DNA from: Acetobacterium sp.
GTDB taxonomy: Bacteria; Bacillota; Clostridia; Eubacteriales; Eubacteriaceae
Assembly (NCBI RefSeq): GCF_030652775.1
Contig: NZ_JAUSPS010000070.1
Location: forward strand, 1 to 64,000
Length of the DNA stretch: 64,000 nucleotides
Direction of reading: 5' to 3'
Shown: in pieces, positions 51,766 to 59,987 of the stretch
Position numbering within the stretch: position 1 is the stretch's first letter
Layout: each line of letters starts with the position of its first letter
Notes under the pieces: model-generated
The model's input: the letters and a program-made list of their open reading frames with translations, nothing else
What the model was told of the DNA's origin: nothing
Database searches by the model: none
Made by a program: the position numbers and the translations under genes

Positions 51766-52248
51766 AAAAAAGACTAAGGCCGATTTTACATTTTCATCTG
51801 TAAAACCGGCCTAGCCTAAAATCTCTGTTGTCATCCGTTTGGACTCCTTCTATTGATTTTATCAAAAATCTTCTTCTTCACTTTTCTTCATAAACAGCGC
51901 CAACATTTTGGAATCATCTTACTCTTTAGATTGGATTTGTTTTAACTCATCCCAATCATTCAGAAATCTTATCGTCATCATCTTCACCGAATGGTTTTTC
52001 TTGATACCCAATGATCTTTGACTATCTCTGTCTGATGTGTTTGAGGTTTCTTCCGTTCTTCATTTCGGAGCAATCTGTTTTCTCATTCAAATTTTTCCCA
52101 CTGCCTTTAAAACGAATCAATTTGCCATTGGTCAATTATTTTGGTCAACCCTGGAAATTTTTTATTTTATTGGTGTGTCGTGCGTCTGTTTACTTTTCAA
52201 TGATCGAAATCATTTAATTCAGAACTGGATTAAGCTGATTTTTGATTC
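51766..52248 (-). ncRNA. Putative structured noncoding RNA, copy 2
   Basis: About 483 nt, the second copy of the unit at 48994-49505. Promoter TTTACT-16-TATACT lies at its 5' end. The terminator is a longer GGCCGGTTTTACA/TGTAAAATCGGCC hairpin followed by TTAGTC and six T. The arms differ in sequence from copy 1 yet still pair, which is compensatory change and supports a real hairpin. Interior blocks are recognisably homologous but have many substitutions and indels, the pattern of an RNA under structural rather than coding selection. The short frames inside (20 codons or fewer) are not shared, apart from the seven-codon micro-ORF. Confidence 0.6.
51811..51834 (-). CDS. Conserved seven-codon micro-ORF in noncoding RNA copy 2
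   Basis: ATG nine bases after AAGGAG encodes MTTEILG and ends in a TAG next to the terminator stem, matching copy 1 except for the last residue. Translation is unproven. Confidence 0.3.
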   Translation of the reverse strand: MTTEILG

Positions 52249-52254
52249 ACTTAA

Positions 52255-52282
52255 AGTATATCACATTATTCACATAAGTAAA
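52255..52282 (-). promoter_or_regulatory. Promoter of noncoding RNA copy 2
   Basis: TTTACT (52282-52277), 16-base spacer, TATACT (52260-52255). Upstream, a TATACAAAC-N-GTTACA element is shared with copy 1 and may bind a common regulator. Confidence 0.7.
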
Positions 52283-52357
52283 TAGACAAAATGTAACTGT
52301 TTGTATATCTTTTGTGTACGTTAGCGCCAACTTTGTAAAATGAGTCCAAATCTATTT

Positions 52358-52393
52358 AAAAAAAATACCGTTTTGGATTGTCTCCCAAAACGG
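52358..52393 (-). terminator. Intrinsic terminator of the phosphate transport pair
   Basis: Minus-strand CCGTTTTGG / CCAAAACGG stem, eight-base loop, then TA and eight T, 49 bp past the DUF47 stop. Confidence 0.87.
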
Positions 52394-52441
52394 CGGTGTC
52401 TCTGTAATTGCTTCACTCTATCCAACCAAAGCTTGTCTGGT

Positions 52442-53074
52442 TTAGGAGTTTTTCAGAATAATACTGGAAATAATATCTGCCGCATCCTCAAAGGAATCAC
52501 AACTTTCTTCGAAGTAATCATAAATACGGATAAGGGCAATTGTTTCGATATGATCCCGTTTATCCACAAAAAGTTGCTTGACCGACTGTACATAAAGATC
52601 GTCACCTTCGTTTTCCAGCCGATTGATAGCAATAATGGCTTCATTTAAAGCTTTTGGTTTTTTAAAGGATTTTAATTCCTTAACCGCTTCATGCAGACAA
52701 GCCGCACTTTTTTCAATTAAATTCATGAACTTAATCATTTCCGGGGTGATCTTTTCAATCCGGAACATGTCGATGTATTTCAGAATATCTTCAATCAGAT
52801 CGATGATGGTATCCAGAGCACAGGCCAGATTAATGATATCTTCCCGTTCAATAGGGGGAAGAAAATCACTGTACATAAATTCCATCATCTCATATTTGAG
52901 ATTATCTGCGGTTCGTTCCACTTCATGGAGTTTGACCAGCTTCTTCTCTAAACTTTTAAGATCGTAATCCTGGAGGGTTTCGTTAAGCATATGGGATGCT
53001 TTAACGATCAAATTAGAAACAGCGATAAATTCTTTGTAATAGTTATACCCTTTTGTTTTAACTTTTTTTGACAT
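52442..53074 (-). CDS. DUF47/PhoU-like phosphate transport accessory protein
   Basis: A 210-aa all-helical PhoU-like protein of the DUF47 (Pit accessory) family. Typical segments are LHEVERTADNLKYEMMEFMYSDFLPPIEREDIINLACALDTIIDLIED (about residues 49-95, metal-binding E/D-x3-D type motifs) and INRLENEGDDLY. It probably gates the adjacent Pit transporter. GGGAG precedes the ATG, which lies 30 bp after the transporter stop, so they form one operon ending at the 52358-52393 terminator. Confidence 0.9.
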   Translation of the reverse strand: MSKKVKTKGYNYYKEFIAVSNLIVKASHMLNETLQDYDLKSLEKKLVKLHEVERTADNLKYEMMEFMYSDFLPPIEREDIINLACALDTIIDLIEDILKYIDMFRIEKITPEMIKFMNLIEKSAACLHEAVKELKSFKKPKALNEAIIAINRLENEGDDLYVQSVKQLFVDKRDHIETIALIRIYDYFEESCDSFEDAADIISSIILKNS

Positions 53075-53104
53075 AATGTCTCCCTTTTAAGAAAATTTGC
53101 ATAT

Positions 53105-54154
53105 TTAGAATATTTGCATGAAAATCCAGGCCATAATAAATCCGACCAGACCGCATCCGGGGAATGTCAGTACCCAGGCTAAAAGCATTTCACCGACCGT
53201 TGACCAGTTAACCGAGGAAAACCTTTTGGCTGCACCAACGCCCATAATGGCCGTTGTTTTGGTATGGGTTGTACTGACAGGTAGTCCAAAAACAGATGAG
53301 ATCAGCAAACAAATTGCCGCCGCAAGGTCGGCACTGAATCCCTGAAAGGATTCGAGCTTAACCATATCCATTCCAACTGTTTTAATAATTTTCATCCCGC
53401 CAATGGACGTTCCCAGAGCCATAACCAACGAACAGAGTACCATCATCCATACCGGAATGACAAAATTGGTAGCGTCAGGATTTCCCTGCGCCAGAAAAAT
53501 TCCCAGCATAAAAATCCCCATAAACTTTTGTCCATCCTGAGCCCCATGCATAAATGCCATGGCTGCGCCTGCTCCAATCTGACCTTTTTTAAAAAAGACA
53601 TTGGTCTGTTGCCGCGACATGCTTTTGCAGACCATCATGACAATTTTAACAACCAGGAAACCTAATCCAAACCCTAATAGTGTGGATGTACCAAGCCCAT
53701 AGATAACTTTTACCCAGGCGTCGCCGTTGATCCCGGCAATCCCACCTTGAAGGGCAATGGCCGCACCGGAAATACCCGCAATTAAAGCGTGGCTTTCACT
53801 GGTTGGAATCCCGAAGTACCAGGCCGCTGTCGCCCAGAGAACAATCGCAAAAAGGGCTGCGCATAAAGCAATCAGGGCGTCATCTGAACCACTGAAATTA
53901 ACCATGTTTGCCACCGTTTGGGCAACTGTTGCATTAACGGCCGTCATGACGAAAACGCCGAGGAAATTGAAGACGGCAGCCATCGCAATAGCTTTTCTGG
54001 GTGCCATCGACCGGGTGGATACACAGGTGGCAATGGCATTTGGCGCATCAGTCCATCCGTTTACCAAAATTACCCCAAGGGTTAATACTACAATGATGAG
54101 CAGCGCTGGATTGCCAGCGATGCTGCCGATAAAATCCGATAAAGTGATTGTCAT
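53105..54154 (-). CDS. pit: Inorganic phosphate transporter, PiT family
   Basis: A 349-aa membrane permease with about ten TM helices and the two inverted PiT signature repeats: GWTDAPNAIATCVSTRSM near residue 35 and GAGAAMAFMHGAQDGQKFMG near 190. It takes up metal-phosphate with protons (or Na+). The start is placed at ATG 54154, directly before the first hydrophobic segment; an in-frame ATG 11 codons earlier is possible, since the AAAGGGG site is rather far from 54154. It is the first gene of a two-gene operon with the DUF47 protein. TTAACA direct repeats upstream look like a PhoP box. Confidence 0.92.
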   Translation of the reverse strand: MTITLSDFIGSIAGNPALLIIVVLTLGVILVNGWTDAPNAIATCVSTRSMAPRKAIAMAAVFNFLGVFVMTAVNATVAQTVANMVNFSGSDDALIALCAALFAIVLWATAAWYFGIPTSESHALIAGISGAAIALQGGIAGINGDAWVKVIYGLGTSTLLGFGLGFLVVKIVMMVCKSMSRQQTNVFFKKGQIGAGAAMAFMHGAQDGQKFMGIFMLGIFLAQGNPDATNFVIPVWMMVLCSLVMALGTSIGGMKIIKTVGMDMVKLESFQGFSADLAAAICLLISSVFGLPVSTTHTKTTAIMGVGAAKRFSSVNWSTVGEMLLAWVLTFPGCGLVGFIMAWIFMQIF

Positions 54155-54568
54155 ATTTTTTAAAATACCCCTTTTCTCTCTACACATTCAAATTCTTCTT
54201 TTGAATGTCATGCTGGTGTTTTTTTGCCGTACTCATTCTACACCATAAGTTCCCTAAATAGAACTCTTTTAACATAAATTTAACATATTTTTAATATAGA
54301 ATCTCTTTATTAACATGTTTTCTCTATCGTTTTAATACAAAACAGTAATTTGCAGTAGTTCTTTATGTGATTGTTTTATAATTCTTGTATTTTTTTAAAA
54401 GAAATCAAGTAAAGCATTGCAAAATTTATAATAAGGGTGTAAAATTTAAGTAACAAATTGTATCTGAAAAACCTATATTAATGTGATTTTAGCCCAATTG
54501 TTTCTAAAACACTGAAATCTATACAAATTTATCATAAAACCAAACAAAGATACGGGAGGATACTGGAA
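54155..54568. other. Divergent promoter region between pit and CHAP-ChW genes
   Basis: 414 bases, very AT-rich. It contains the PhoP-box-like repeats at 54269-54296 and the promoters of both divergent genes. No reading frame of note. Confidence 0.6.
54269..54296 (+). promoter_or_regulatory. PhoP-box-like direct repeats
   Basis: TTAACA, TTAACA and TTAATA start at 54269, 54280 and 54291, exactly 11 bases apart; a further TTAACA starts at 54310. Hexamers of this type at one-turn spacing are the Firmicute PhoP-binding pattern, and the divergent gene is a phosphate transporter. Confidence 0.6.
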
Positions 54569-55999
54569 ATGAAATTTTATCGCGGGGCGTTTATTTGTTT
54601 TGTTTTGATTCTGGCCCTGGGAATTTACCCGGCTGCGGTGCTGGCAGAAGAAAATAGTGATAATGGAACGATGGTGATTGCTGTCGATGCCCAACCATTA
54701 GTGGAAACCCGGGAAATGCTCCCCGGAGATGTTGCACCCGACCCCGGTTGGCCTGATGAAGCCTATCAAAGTGACACCATGAATACAGCGTCGGTTTTCT
54801 CGCCACGACTCACTGCCCCGACATCCGACAATGATTATTACTTCACTAAAAATATTTTCTATCTCGCTGGCTATGGCATGCCGAACTGTACCGCCTATGC
54901 CTGGGGCAGAGCTTACGAAATTCTGGGCAGCAAGCCCAATTTAAGCAACGGCAACGCCAATGAGTTTTGGGGGTATAACCTGAACAACGGTGCCTATTCC
55001 CATGGCAGTACCCCTAAGGTTGGCGCAATTCTCTGCTGGGACGGTAGTTCCTGCGGACACGTAGCGGTTGTTGAAAAAATTGAAGGAAATAAGGTCACCG
55101 TTTCTGAATCGTCTTGGAGTGGTTCTTACTTTTATACCACCACCTTCACTGCTGGGTCGGAAGACTCAGTTTCTGTCGGTGGATTCCAGGGGTATATCTA
55201 TATCGGAGATTTTGATCCTGAACCACCCCGGGACACTACCCCACCGACGATTTCTAATGCCCAAATTACTGATTTGAATGATGACGGTTTTACCGTAACC
55301 TGTCAGGTATCCGACGCTGACTCTGGTATTGCATCCGTTCTTTTCCCCACCTGGACGGACACAAATGGTCAGGATGATCTGATCTGGCATCAGGCGACCA
55401 TTAGCGGTAATACGGCATCCTACCGGGTTTCATACAGCCAACACAATAATGAACTGGGTACCTATACCGTTCATGCTTATGCTTATGATGGTGCTGGAAA
55501 TGTTTCAGCCACAGCTTTAAGCGTTTCAGCGCAAAAAAGTATTGCTTGTTCTTATCAAACTCATGTCCAGGATTATGGCTGGCAACGCTGGAAAATGAAT
55601 GGCGAGCTTAGTGGTACTTCTGGAGAGTCCAAACGTCTGGAAGCCATTGAAATTCAGGTCGACAACAAGGGTTATGACCTGGGCATCGAATACCGCACCC
55701 ATATCCAGAATATTGGCTGGCAGGAGTGGAAACACGACGGCGAAATCAGCGGGACTTCCAATCAAGGACTTCGTCTAGAAGCTATTCAAGTCCGATTGAC
55801 TGGCGCTGATGCTTCCCGATATGATATTTATTACCGGGTTCATGCTGAAAATATCGGTTGGCTGGACTGGGCTAAAAACGGTGACAACTCGGGTACCGAA
55901 GGCTTCGGTTACCGACTGGAGGCCATTGAAATCAAGGTCGTCCCGGCCGGTTCCCCGGCACCAGGATCTACCATACGAGCTTTTCAAAGCAATAAATAA
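54569..55999 (+). CDS. Secreted CHAP-domain peptidoglycan hydrolase with three ChW repeats
   Basis: A 476-aa secreted protein. The signal peptide is about residues 1-26 (AAVLA). The CHAP amidase/endopeptidase domain (about 85-215) has catalytic Cys in MPNCTAYAWGRAYE (about 110) and His in SSCGHVAVVEKI (about 165). An Ig-like/GBS-type bacterial SH3-adjacent module follows (about 222-325, TPPTISNAQITDLNDDGFTV). Three C-terminal ChW repeats close it (about 328-470, each H-x-Q/E-x-x-G-W with RLEAI). GGGAGG precedes the ATG. It probably cleaves the peptide part of peptidoglycan at the cell surface. The gene is divergent from pit across a shared promoter region. Confidence 0.9.
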   Translation: MKFYRGAFICFVLILALGIYPAAVLAEENSDNGTMVIAVDAQPLVETREMLPGDVAPDPGWPDEAYQSDTMNTASVFSPRLTAPTSDNDYYFTKNIFYLAGYGMPNCTAYAWGRAYEILGSKPNLSNGNANEFWGYNLNNGAYSHGSTPKVGAILCWDGSSCGHVAVVEKIEGNKVTVSESSWSGSYFYTTTFTAGSEDSVSVGGFQGYIYIGDFDPEPPRDTTPPTISNAQITDLNDDGFTVTCQVSDADSGIASVLFPTWTDTNGQDDLIWHQATISGNTASYRVSYSQHNNELGTYTVHAYAYDGAGNVSATALSVSAQKSIACSYQTHVQDYGWQRWKMNGELSGTSGESKRLEAIEIQVDNKGYDLGIEYRTHIQNIGWQEWKHDGEISGTSNQGLRLEAIQVRLTGADASRYDIYYRVHAENIGWLDWAKNGDNSGTEGFGYRLEAIEIKVVPAGSPAPGSTIRAFQSNK

Positions 56000-56010
56000 A
56001 CTTAACCTAA

Positions 56011-56035
56011 AAACACCTTTCCGGTGTTTTTTTTT
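56011..56035 (+). terminator. Intrinsic terminator of the CHAP-ChW gene
   Basis: AAACACC / GGTGTTT stem with a five-base loop, followed by a long T run. Confidence 0.82.
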
Positions 56036-56081
56036 ATGTGGAAATAACAAATATTCAGTCCTCAAAAATTTGAACTCACCC

Positions 56082-56112
56082 TTGACTCTCCCCGTGGAGG
56101 AGGATTTATACT
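56082..56112 (+). promoter_or_regulatory. MerR-type promoter of the ABC exporter operon
   Basis: TTGACT and TATACT are separated by 19 bases instead of 17, and the spacer holds a CTCC...GGAG dyad. This overlong, dyad-containing spacer is the hallmark of MerR-family activation, and a MerR gene closes the same operon. Confidence 0.75.
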
Positions 56113-56145
56113 TCAAATTGTAACAAAAGAAGATTGGAGGAAAAA

Positions 56146-56868
56146 ATGGAAAACTGTATTGAAGTAAAAAATCTAACCAAGTCTTATGGCAACCGAGAGG
56201 CGGTGAGCAATTTAAACCTCACCGTTAAAAAAGGTGAGGTATTTGGTCTGTTGGGGCCCAACGGCGCTGGTAAATCAACCACCATCGACTGCATCCTGGG
56301 ACTGAAGTCGTTTGAAAACGGTTCGGTTCGAGTTCTGGGTATGAATCCGACAAAAGAAAGAAAGCGACTTTTTGAGCAGGTGGGTGTGCAGCTTCAGTTC
56401 TCCAGCTATCAGGGCAACATCCGGGTCGGTGAAATCTGTGAGGAAATATCTGCCCTTTACCGATCCCCCGCTGATTATGGTGACTTACTGGGTCAATTCA
56501 AGCTGGACCAGTACCGCAAACAGCCGGTTACTAAACTTTCCGGAGGCGAAAAGCAAAAGCTATCGGTGCTGCTGGCACTGATCCCTCAACCCGAGGTGCT
56601 CTTCTTGGATGAGCTCACAACTGGACTGGATACCGAGGCCAGACGGGAGGTCTGGCAGATTTTAACCGATTTGAAAGAAAAGGGACTGACCCTTTTTCTC
56701 ACCTCCCATTACATGGATGAGGTGGAGGTGCTTTGTGACCGGGTCTGCATCATTAACCAGGGACATGCGCTAGTGACCGACACCGTGCCAAAACTGATTC
56801 AAAATAGCCCTTACAAACGGCTGGAAGAAGCTTATCTCTGGGTCATGAAGGAGGAAATCGCCATATGA
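56146..56868 (+). CDS. ABC transporter ATP-binding protein
   Basis: A 240-aa nucleotide-binding subunit of a drug- or lipid-type exporter. Walker A GPNGAGKST (about residue 38), Q-loop VGVQLQFSS, signature LSGGEKQKL (about 130), Walker B VLFLDELTTGLD (the usual Pro after DE is Leu) and switch LTSHYMDEVE are all visible. The ATG at 56146 follows GGAGG. The gene ends by ATGA overlap with the permease gene and is driven by the MerR-type promoter at 56082-56112. Confidence 0.93.
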   Translation: MENCIEVKNLTKSYGNREAVSNLNLTVKKGEVFGLLGPNGAGKSTTIDCILGLKSFENGSVRVLGMNPTKERKRLFEQVGVQLQFSSYQGNIRVGEICEEISALYRSPADYGDLLGQFKLDQYRKQPVTKLSGGEKQKLSVLLALIPQPEVLFLDELTTGLDTEARREVWQILTDLKEKGLTLFLTSHYMDEVEVLCDRVCIINQGHALVTDTVPKLIQNSPYKRLEEAYLWVMKEEIAI

Positions 56869-57605
56869 AAAAATTCTTAACCCTATTGAAAATCGAAGGC
56901 AAGTTGTCTCTGCGCTGTATTGACAGCATTTTTTTCGGAGTCTGTATGCCGGTCGGAATTATGATCTTAATCGGACTGATTGCCGGACAAAACCCGGCCA
57001 CCACCGATGCCGGCTACACCCTAATTCAAAGCTCTTTTGGCGCTCTGGTCACCGTCGGGATCTGTGCCACAGCTTTTATGGGTATTCCCCTGACCATCGC
57101 CGATTATCGGGATAAAAAAATTCTCAAACATTTTTTTGTGACACCAGTGAGCCCGACTATGCTATTATGGGTACATGCCGTCATTAACATGCTACTGTCA
57201 ATGGTTTCGGCGCTGCTGATTTACGCCGTGGCTAAAACCTTCTTCGGATATGAAATGATTGGCTCCAAGCTGATGTTTATGCTATCTTACCTGCTAGTCA
57301 TGGTTTCCATGTACAGTTTGGGACTGCTCATTGCCAGCCTGTGCCAAACGGTTAAAACTGCCAATGTGGTCTGTAGTATTGTTTACTTCCCAATGCTGTT
57401 TTTATCCGGTGCCACCATTCCCTTTGAGATCTTTCCTAAGCCGCTCCAGACCGTGGCCAGTTTTCTCCCCCTTACCCAGGGCATCAAACTTTTAAAATCT
57501 GCGAGCCTGGGACTGGAAACCAGTCTGTTGATTCCCCTGTTTGTTCTGGTGGGATCACTGATAATCGGAATTATTTTATCGATGCGATTCTTCCGCTGGG
57601 AATAA
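56865..57605 (+). CDS. ABC-2 type transporter permease
   Basis: A 246-aa membrane subunit with six predicted TM helices and the ABC-2 pattern (DYRDKKILKHFFVTPVSPTMLL, FLSGATIPFEIFPKPLQTVASFLPLTQGI). It pairs with the ATP-binding protein just upstream, translationally coupled by a 4-bp overlap. The pair probably exports a drug, peptide or lipid. The MerR regulator with a GyrI-like ligand domain directly downstream suggests a multidrug or cationic ligand signal. Confidence 0.92.
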   Translation: MKKFLTLLKIEGKLSLRCIDSIFFGVCMPVGIMILIGLIAGQNPATTDAGYTLIQSSFGALVTVGICATAFMGIPLTIADYRDKKILKHFFVTPVSPTMLLWVHAVINMLLSMVSALLIYAVAKTFFGYEMIGSKLMFMLSYLLVMVSMYSLGLLIASLCQTVKTANVVCSIVYFPMLFLSGATIPFEIFPKPLQTVASFLPLTQGIKLLKSASLGLETSLLIPLFVLVGSLIIGIILSMRFFRWE

Positions 57606-57618
57606 GAAAGGACATCCA

Positions 57619-58467
57619 ATGAACGAAACCTATCAATGCGAACGAAAAGAAGAAACGGTCTATTATAAAATCGGTCTGTTTTCTAAAATGAACCGGGTCA
57701 CCATCAAAGCCCTTCGTCATTATGACGAAATTGGTCTGCTGGCCCCGGCTTTCATCGAAAAATTTACCGGATACCGGTATTATACATCCGAACAGCTCCC
57801 CATCCTGCACCAGATTCTGGCGCTTCGGGAAATGGGATTCACCTTGGACGAAATTAAACAGATCCAGGGTGGTGTTCCGGAAAAAGAATTGCTTCAAAAA
57901 AAGAAGCTGGAGATTATCAAAAAAATCGCTGCGGATACCCTACGCCTCGCCCAGGTTGAATCCTATTTGAGTAAAAGCGAGGCGTCAACAGGAGAATATC
58001 ATATTATTCTCAAGGAACTCCCCCAGGTGATTGTCGCTTCGATGCGGACGATGATTCCCGGATACGACGCCCTATTTCATGTCATCCCCCCCATGGGAGC
58101 CGAAATGGAGCGGCTGGGTTGTGTCTGTGCGGTTCCGGAATACTGCTTTAATATCTATCATGACGGTGAATACCGTGAAACCGATATCGACGTGGAAATC
58201 TGCGAGGCGGTCACCGAAAAAAAAGCGGACTCGGAACTGCTGACTTTCAAAGTCATCGACTGCGTGGAGAATGCCGCCTGTGTGCTTCATAAGGGTCCCT
58301 ATGAAGGTTTCCCCAAAGCCTATAACGCTGTCCTCAAATGGGTCGAGAACAACGGCTATGAGATCATTGACAATCCCCGAGAGTCGTACATCGATGGGCT
58401 CTGGAACAAAGATTCCGCTGAAGACTGGCTGACGGAAATCCAGTTTCCGGTCAGAAAAATCTGCTAA
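57619..58467 (+). CDS. MerR-family regulator with GyrI-like ligand-binding domain
   Basis: A 282-aa regulator. The N-terminal MerR helix-turn-helix and wing (about residues 17-85: KIGLFSKMNRVTIKALRHYDEIGLL, YRYYTSEQLPILHQI) are followed by a coiled-coil dimer helix (about 90-120). A C-terminal GyrI/BmrR-type effector domain follows (about 130-280) with the conserved Glu-containing strand (ENAACVLHKGPYEGFPKAYNAV). It senses a hydrophobic or cationic compound and untwists the overlong promoter at 56082-56112, so the operon is self-activated. The ATG lies 13 bp after the permease gene with AAAGGA upstream. Confidence 0.92.
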   Translation: MNETYQCERKEETVYYKIGLFSKMNRVTIKALRHYDEIGLLAPAFIEKFTGYRYYTSEQLPILHQILALREMGFTLDEIKQIQGGVPEKELLQKKKLEIIKKIAADTLRLAQVESYLSKSEASTGEYHIILKELPQVIVASMRTMIPGYDALFHVIPPMGAEMERLGCVCAVPEYCFNIYHDGEYRETDIDVEICEAVTEKKADSELLTFKVIDCVENAACVLHKGPYEGFPKAYNAVLKWVENNGYEIIDNPRESYIDGLWNKDSAEDWLTEIQFPVRKIC

Positions 58468-58554
58468 TTTTTTCCCCAAGTGTTTTTTAAAGATAACATG
58501 ATAGAATAATCGGTAAGATAGTTTTTATTAAATCAACCGATTGGAGTTGCAAAT

Positions 58555-59373
58555 ATGAAGAAAGACCTTATCCTATCAAAACAACTGGCCATTCTTGAAA
58601 AACAGGAACAGAAGTTTTTGAATCAAACTGACAGTGAGTTTATCAAGTCAAATTTTACCCCTGTGGTCAATAAAATCCAGGCGAAAATACCTGATAAATT
58701 ACAATCAACTCTGGATGCGGCCTTCTATGTGGGTTTTCATTTAGTCTTTGAAAAAGGAAGTTCGTTAATCGAAAAAACTTACAATAAAGAAAAAATTGAC
58801 GTGGCCTATGATTTGCATAATTATGCCATTGAAAAGTATATGAATAAAAAACACCTGAAAACGTTGGATAAACCGTCACAACATTCCAAAATCATCAATG
58901 AATCCATTGCCGCCATAGAAGGTGGCGTTCTGGGTTTGTTGGGGATCGGGCTGCCGGATATCCCCCTGTTTCTTGGCGTTATCGTCAAAACCATTAATGA
59001 AATCGCTTTGTCTTACGGCTTTCAATATGCCTCAGATGAGGAAAAAGCCTATCTGCTTTATTTGATCTGCACCGCCATGTCAAAAGAAGACCAGCGCAAA
59101 GGCTATGATCAGAAAATTGAGCGCTTAGGTCAGAATATCGACGCCCACACCCAAATAAACATTGATCTGGAAGCTGTAATGAAGGAGACTTCTGATCTTT
59201 TATCCAATACCCTGCTGACCGCCAAATTTATCCAGGGGCTACCCCTTGTCGGCGTCATCGGTGGCGTGGTTAATCCCATTATGATTAATAAAATCGGCAA
59301 GTACGCCCGAATTAAGTATAAGAAGCGGTATTTGCTGAGCAAAATAAATACGGCACCCGTGGCTCAATCCTGA
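58555..59373 (+). CDS. EcsC-family protein
   Basis: A 272-aa protein of the EcsC family: helical N-terminus, then the conserved glycine-rich amphipathic hairpin (EGGVLGLLGIGLPDIPLFLGVIVKTINEIALSYGF, split about residues 123-157) and a C-terminal small hydrophobic segment (LPLVGVIGGVVNP). In Bacillus the name comes from the ecsABC locus, but this gene is not next to ecsAB. It is probably membrane-associated; the biochemical role is unknown. It has its own upstream AT-rich promoter and GGAG site. It is convergent with the next gene, whose stop lies one base away. Confidence 0.85.
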   Translation: MKKDLILSKQLAILEKQEQKFLNQTDSEFIKSNFTPVVNKIQAKIPDKLQSTLDAAFYVGFHLVFEKGSSLIEKTYNKEKIDVAYDLHNYAIEKYMNKKHLKTLDKPSQHSKIINESIAAIEGGVLGLLGIGLPDIPLFLGVIVKTINEIALSYGFQYASDEEKAYLLYLICTAMSKEDQRKGYDQKIERLGQNIDAHTQINIDLEAVMKETSDLLSNTLLTAKFIQGLPLVGVIGGVVNPIMINKIGKYARIKYKKRYLLSKINTAPVAQS

Positions 59374-59871
59374 CTATTTACAAAAGTTTATGATCCCGGC
59401 AAGAATTAGCATTCCCATCCAGAGAAACATAAAAACAAACTTAATGGTAGTAGCCCATGAACAGACCGTTGCCAGCAACATATTTTGCTGCGGATAGTTA
59501 TTGATTAACACGATCAGTAAAGTATTTTCCAGGATGTCGCACAATGCCCGGGCGATGGCCATGACAATCAGTATATTTCGTTGCAGCGGATCTGCTGTAA
59601 CCCGAAACGACAGGGTCAACATTACTATCAGAAAACAGGCAATGAAACAGTAATCCAAAAGCAAATAGTGTTTGTAGGACTTTTGTCCCTGCTCCCCAAT
59701 TTGATCAAAGACCTGATAGATGGTGTTTGCATCATACCGCAAACGCATGTCCAGCAGACTAAAACCGGGGTCGTATTGCTGGATGCCCCGTACTCCCAGA
59801 TTGGTAAATTCCATCAGGATTAAACATCCGAAAAAGCCAATCGTTCCCAAAACTATTACCCAAATATTCAT
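59374..59871 (-). CDS. Four-helix membrane protein controlled with the TetR gene
   Basis: A 165-aa protein with four predicted TM helices (about residues 3-22, 65-90, 100-125 and 135-160) and an extracytoplasmic loop between the first two. I do not recognise a family. The ATG at 59871 follows GGAGG by eight bases; longer starts only read through the leader. It is divergent from the TetR gene across two tandem TetR-type operators, so it is very likely the regulator's target. A transport or resistance role is only a guess. Confidence 0.65.
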   Translation of the reverse strand: MNIWVIVLGTIGFFGCLILMEFTNLGVRGIQQYDPGFSLLDMRLRYDANTIYQVFDQIGEQGQKSYKHYLLLDYCFIACFLIVMLTLSFRVTADPLQRNILIVMAIARALCDILENTLLIVLINNYPQQNMLLATVCSWATTIKFVFMFLWMGMLILAGIINFCK

Positions 59872-59916
59872 CAATTTTTCCTCCATCTTGACATTGCGCA
59901 CTTCAAGCACTAGAAT

Positions 59917-59962
59917 AAAGTATACCGTCGTTATACATTAAAGTATACCGTCAGTATACTTT
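59917..59962. promoter_or_regulatory. Tandem TetR-type operators in divergent promoter
   Basis: Two 23-base sites abut: 59917-59939 (imperfect) and 59940-59962 (perfect arms AAAGTATAC and GTATACTTT around five bases). They cover the space between the two divergent starts and overlap TATACT-like -10 sequences, fitting autorepression plus control of the membrane protein. Confidence 0.75.
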
Positions 59963-59987
59963 AATGTCAACAGAAAGGAAAGATCCA

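Larger units (their letters stand above)
51586..52441. other. Intergenic region holding noncoding RNA copy 2
   Basis: 856 bases. From left: AT-rich promoter region of the PD-(D/E)XK-like gene (51586-51765), the noncoding unit (51766-52248), its promoter (52255-52282), a conserved upstream element, and the terminator of the phosphate transport pair (52358-52393). Confidence 0.7.

Noticed and set aside
52011-52285. Two overlapping plus-strand frames (68 and 82 aa) in the copy 2 region
   Set aside because: Phe/Leu/Cys-rich translations of the reverse strand of the noncoding unit, with no ribosome binding site and no counterpart in copy 1.
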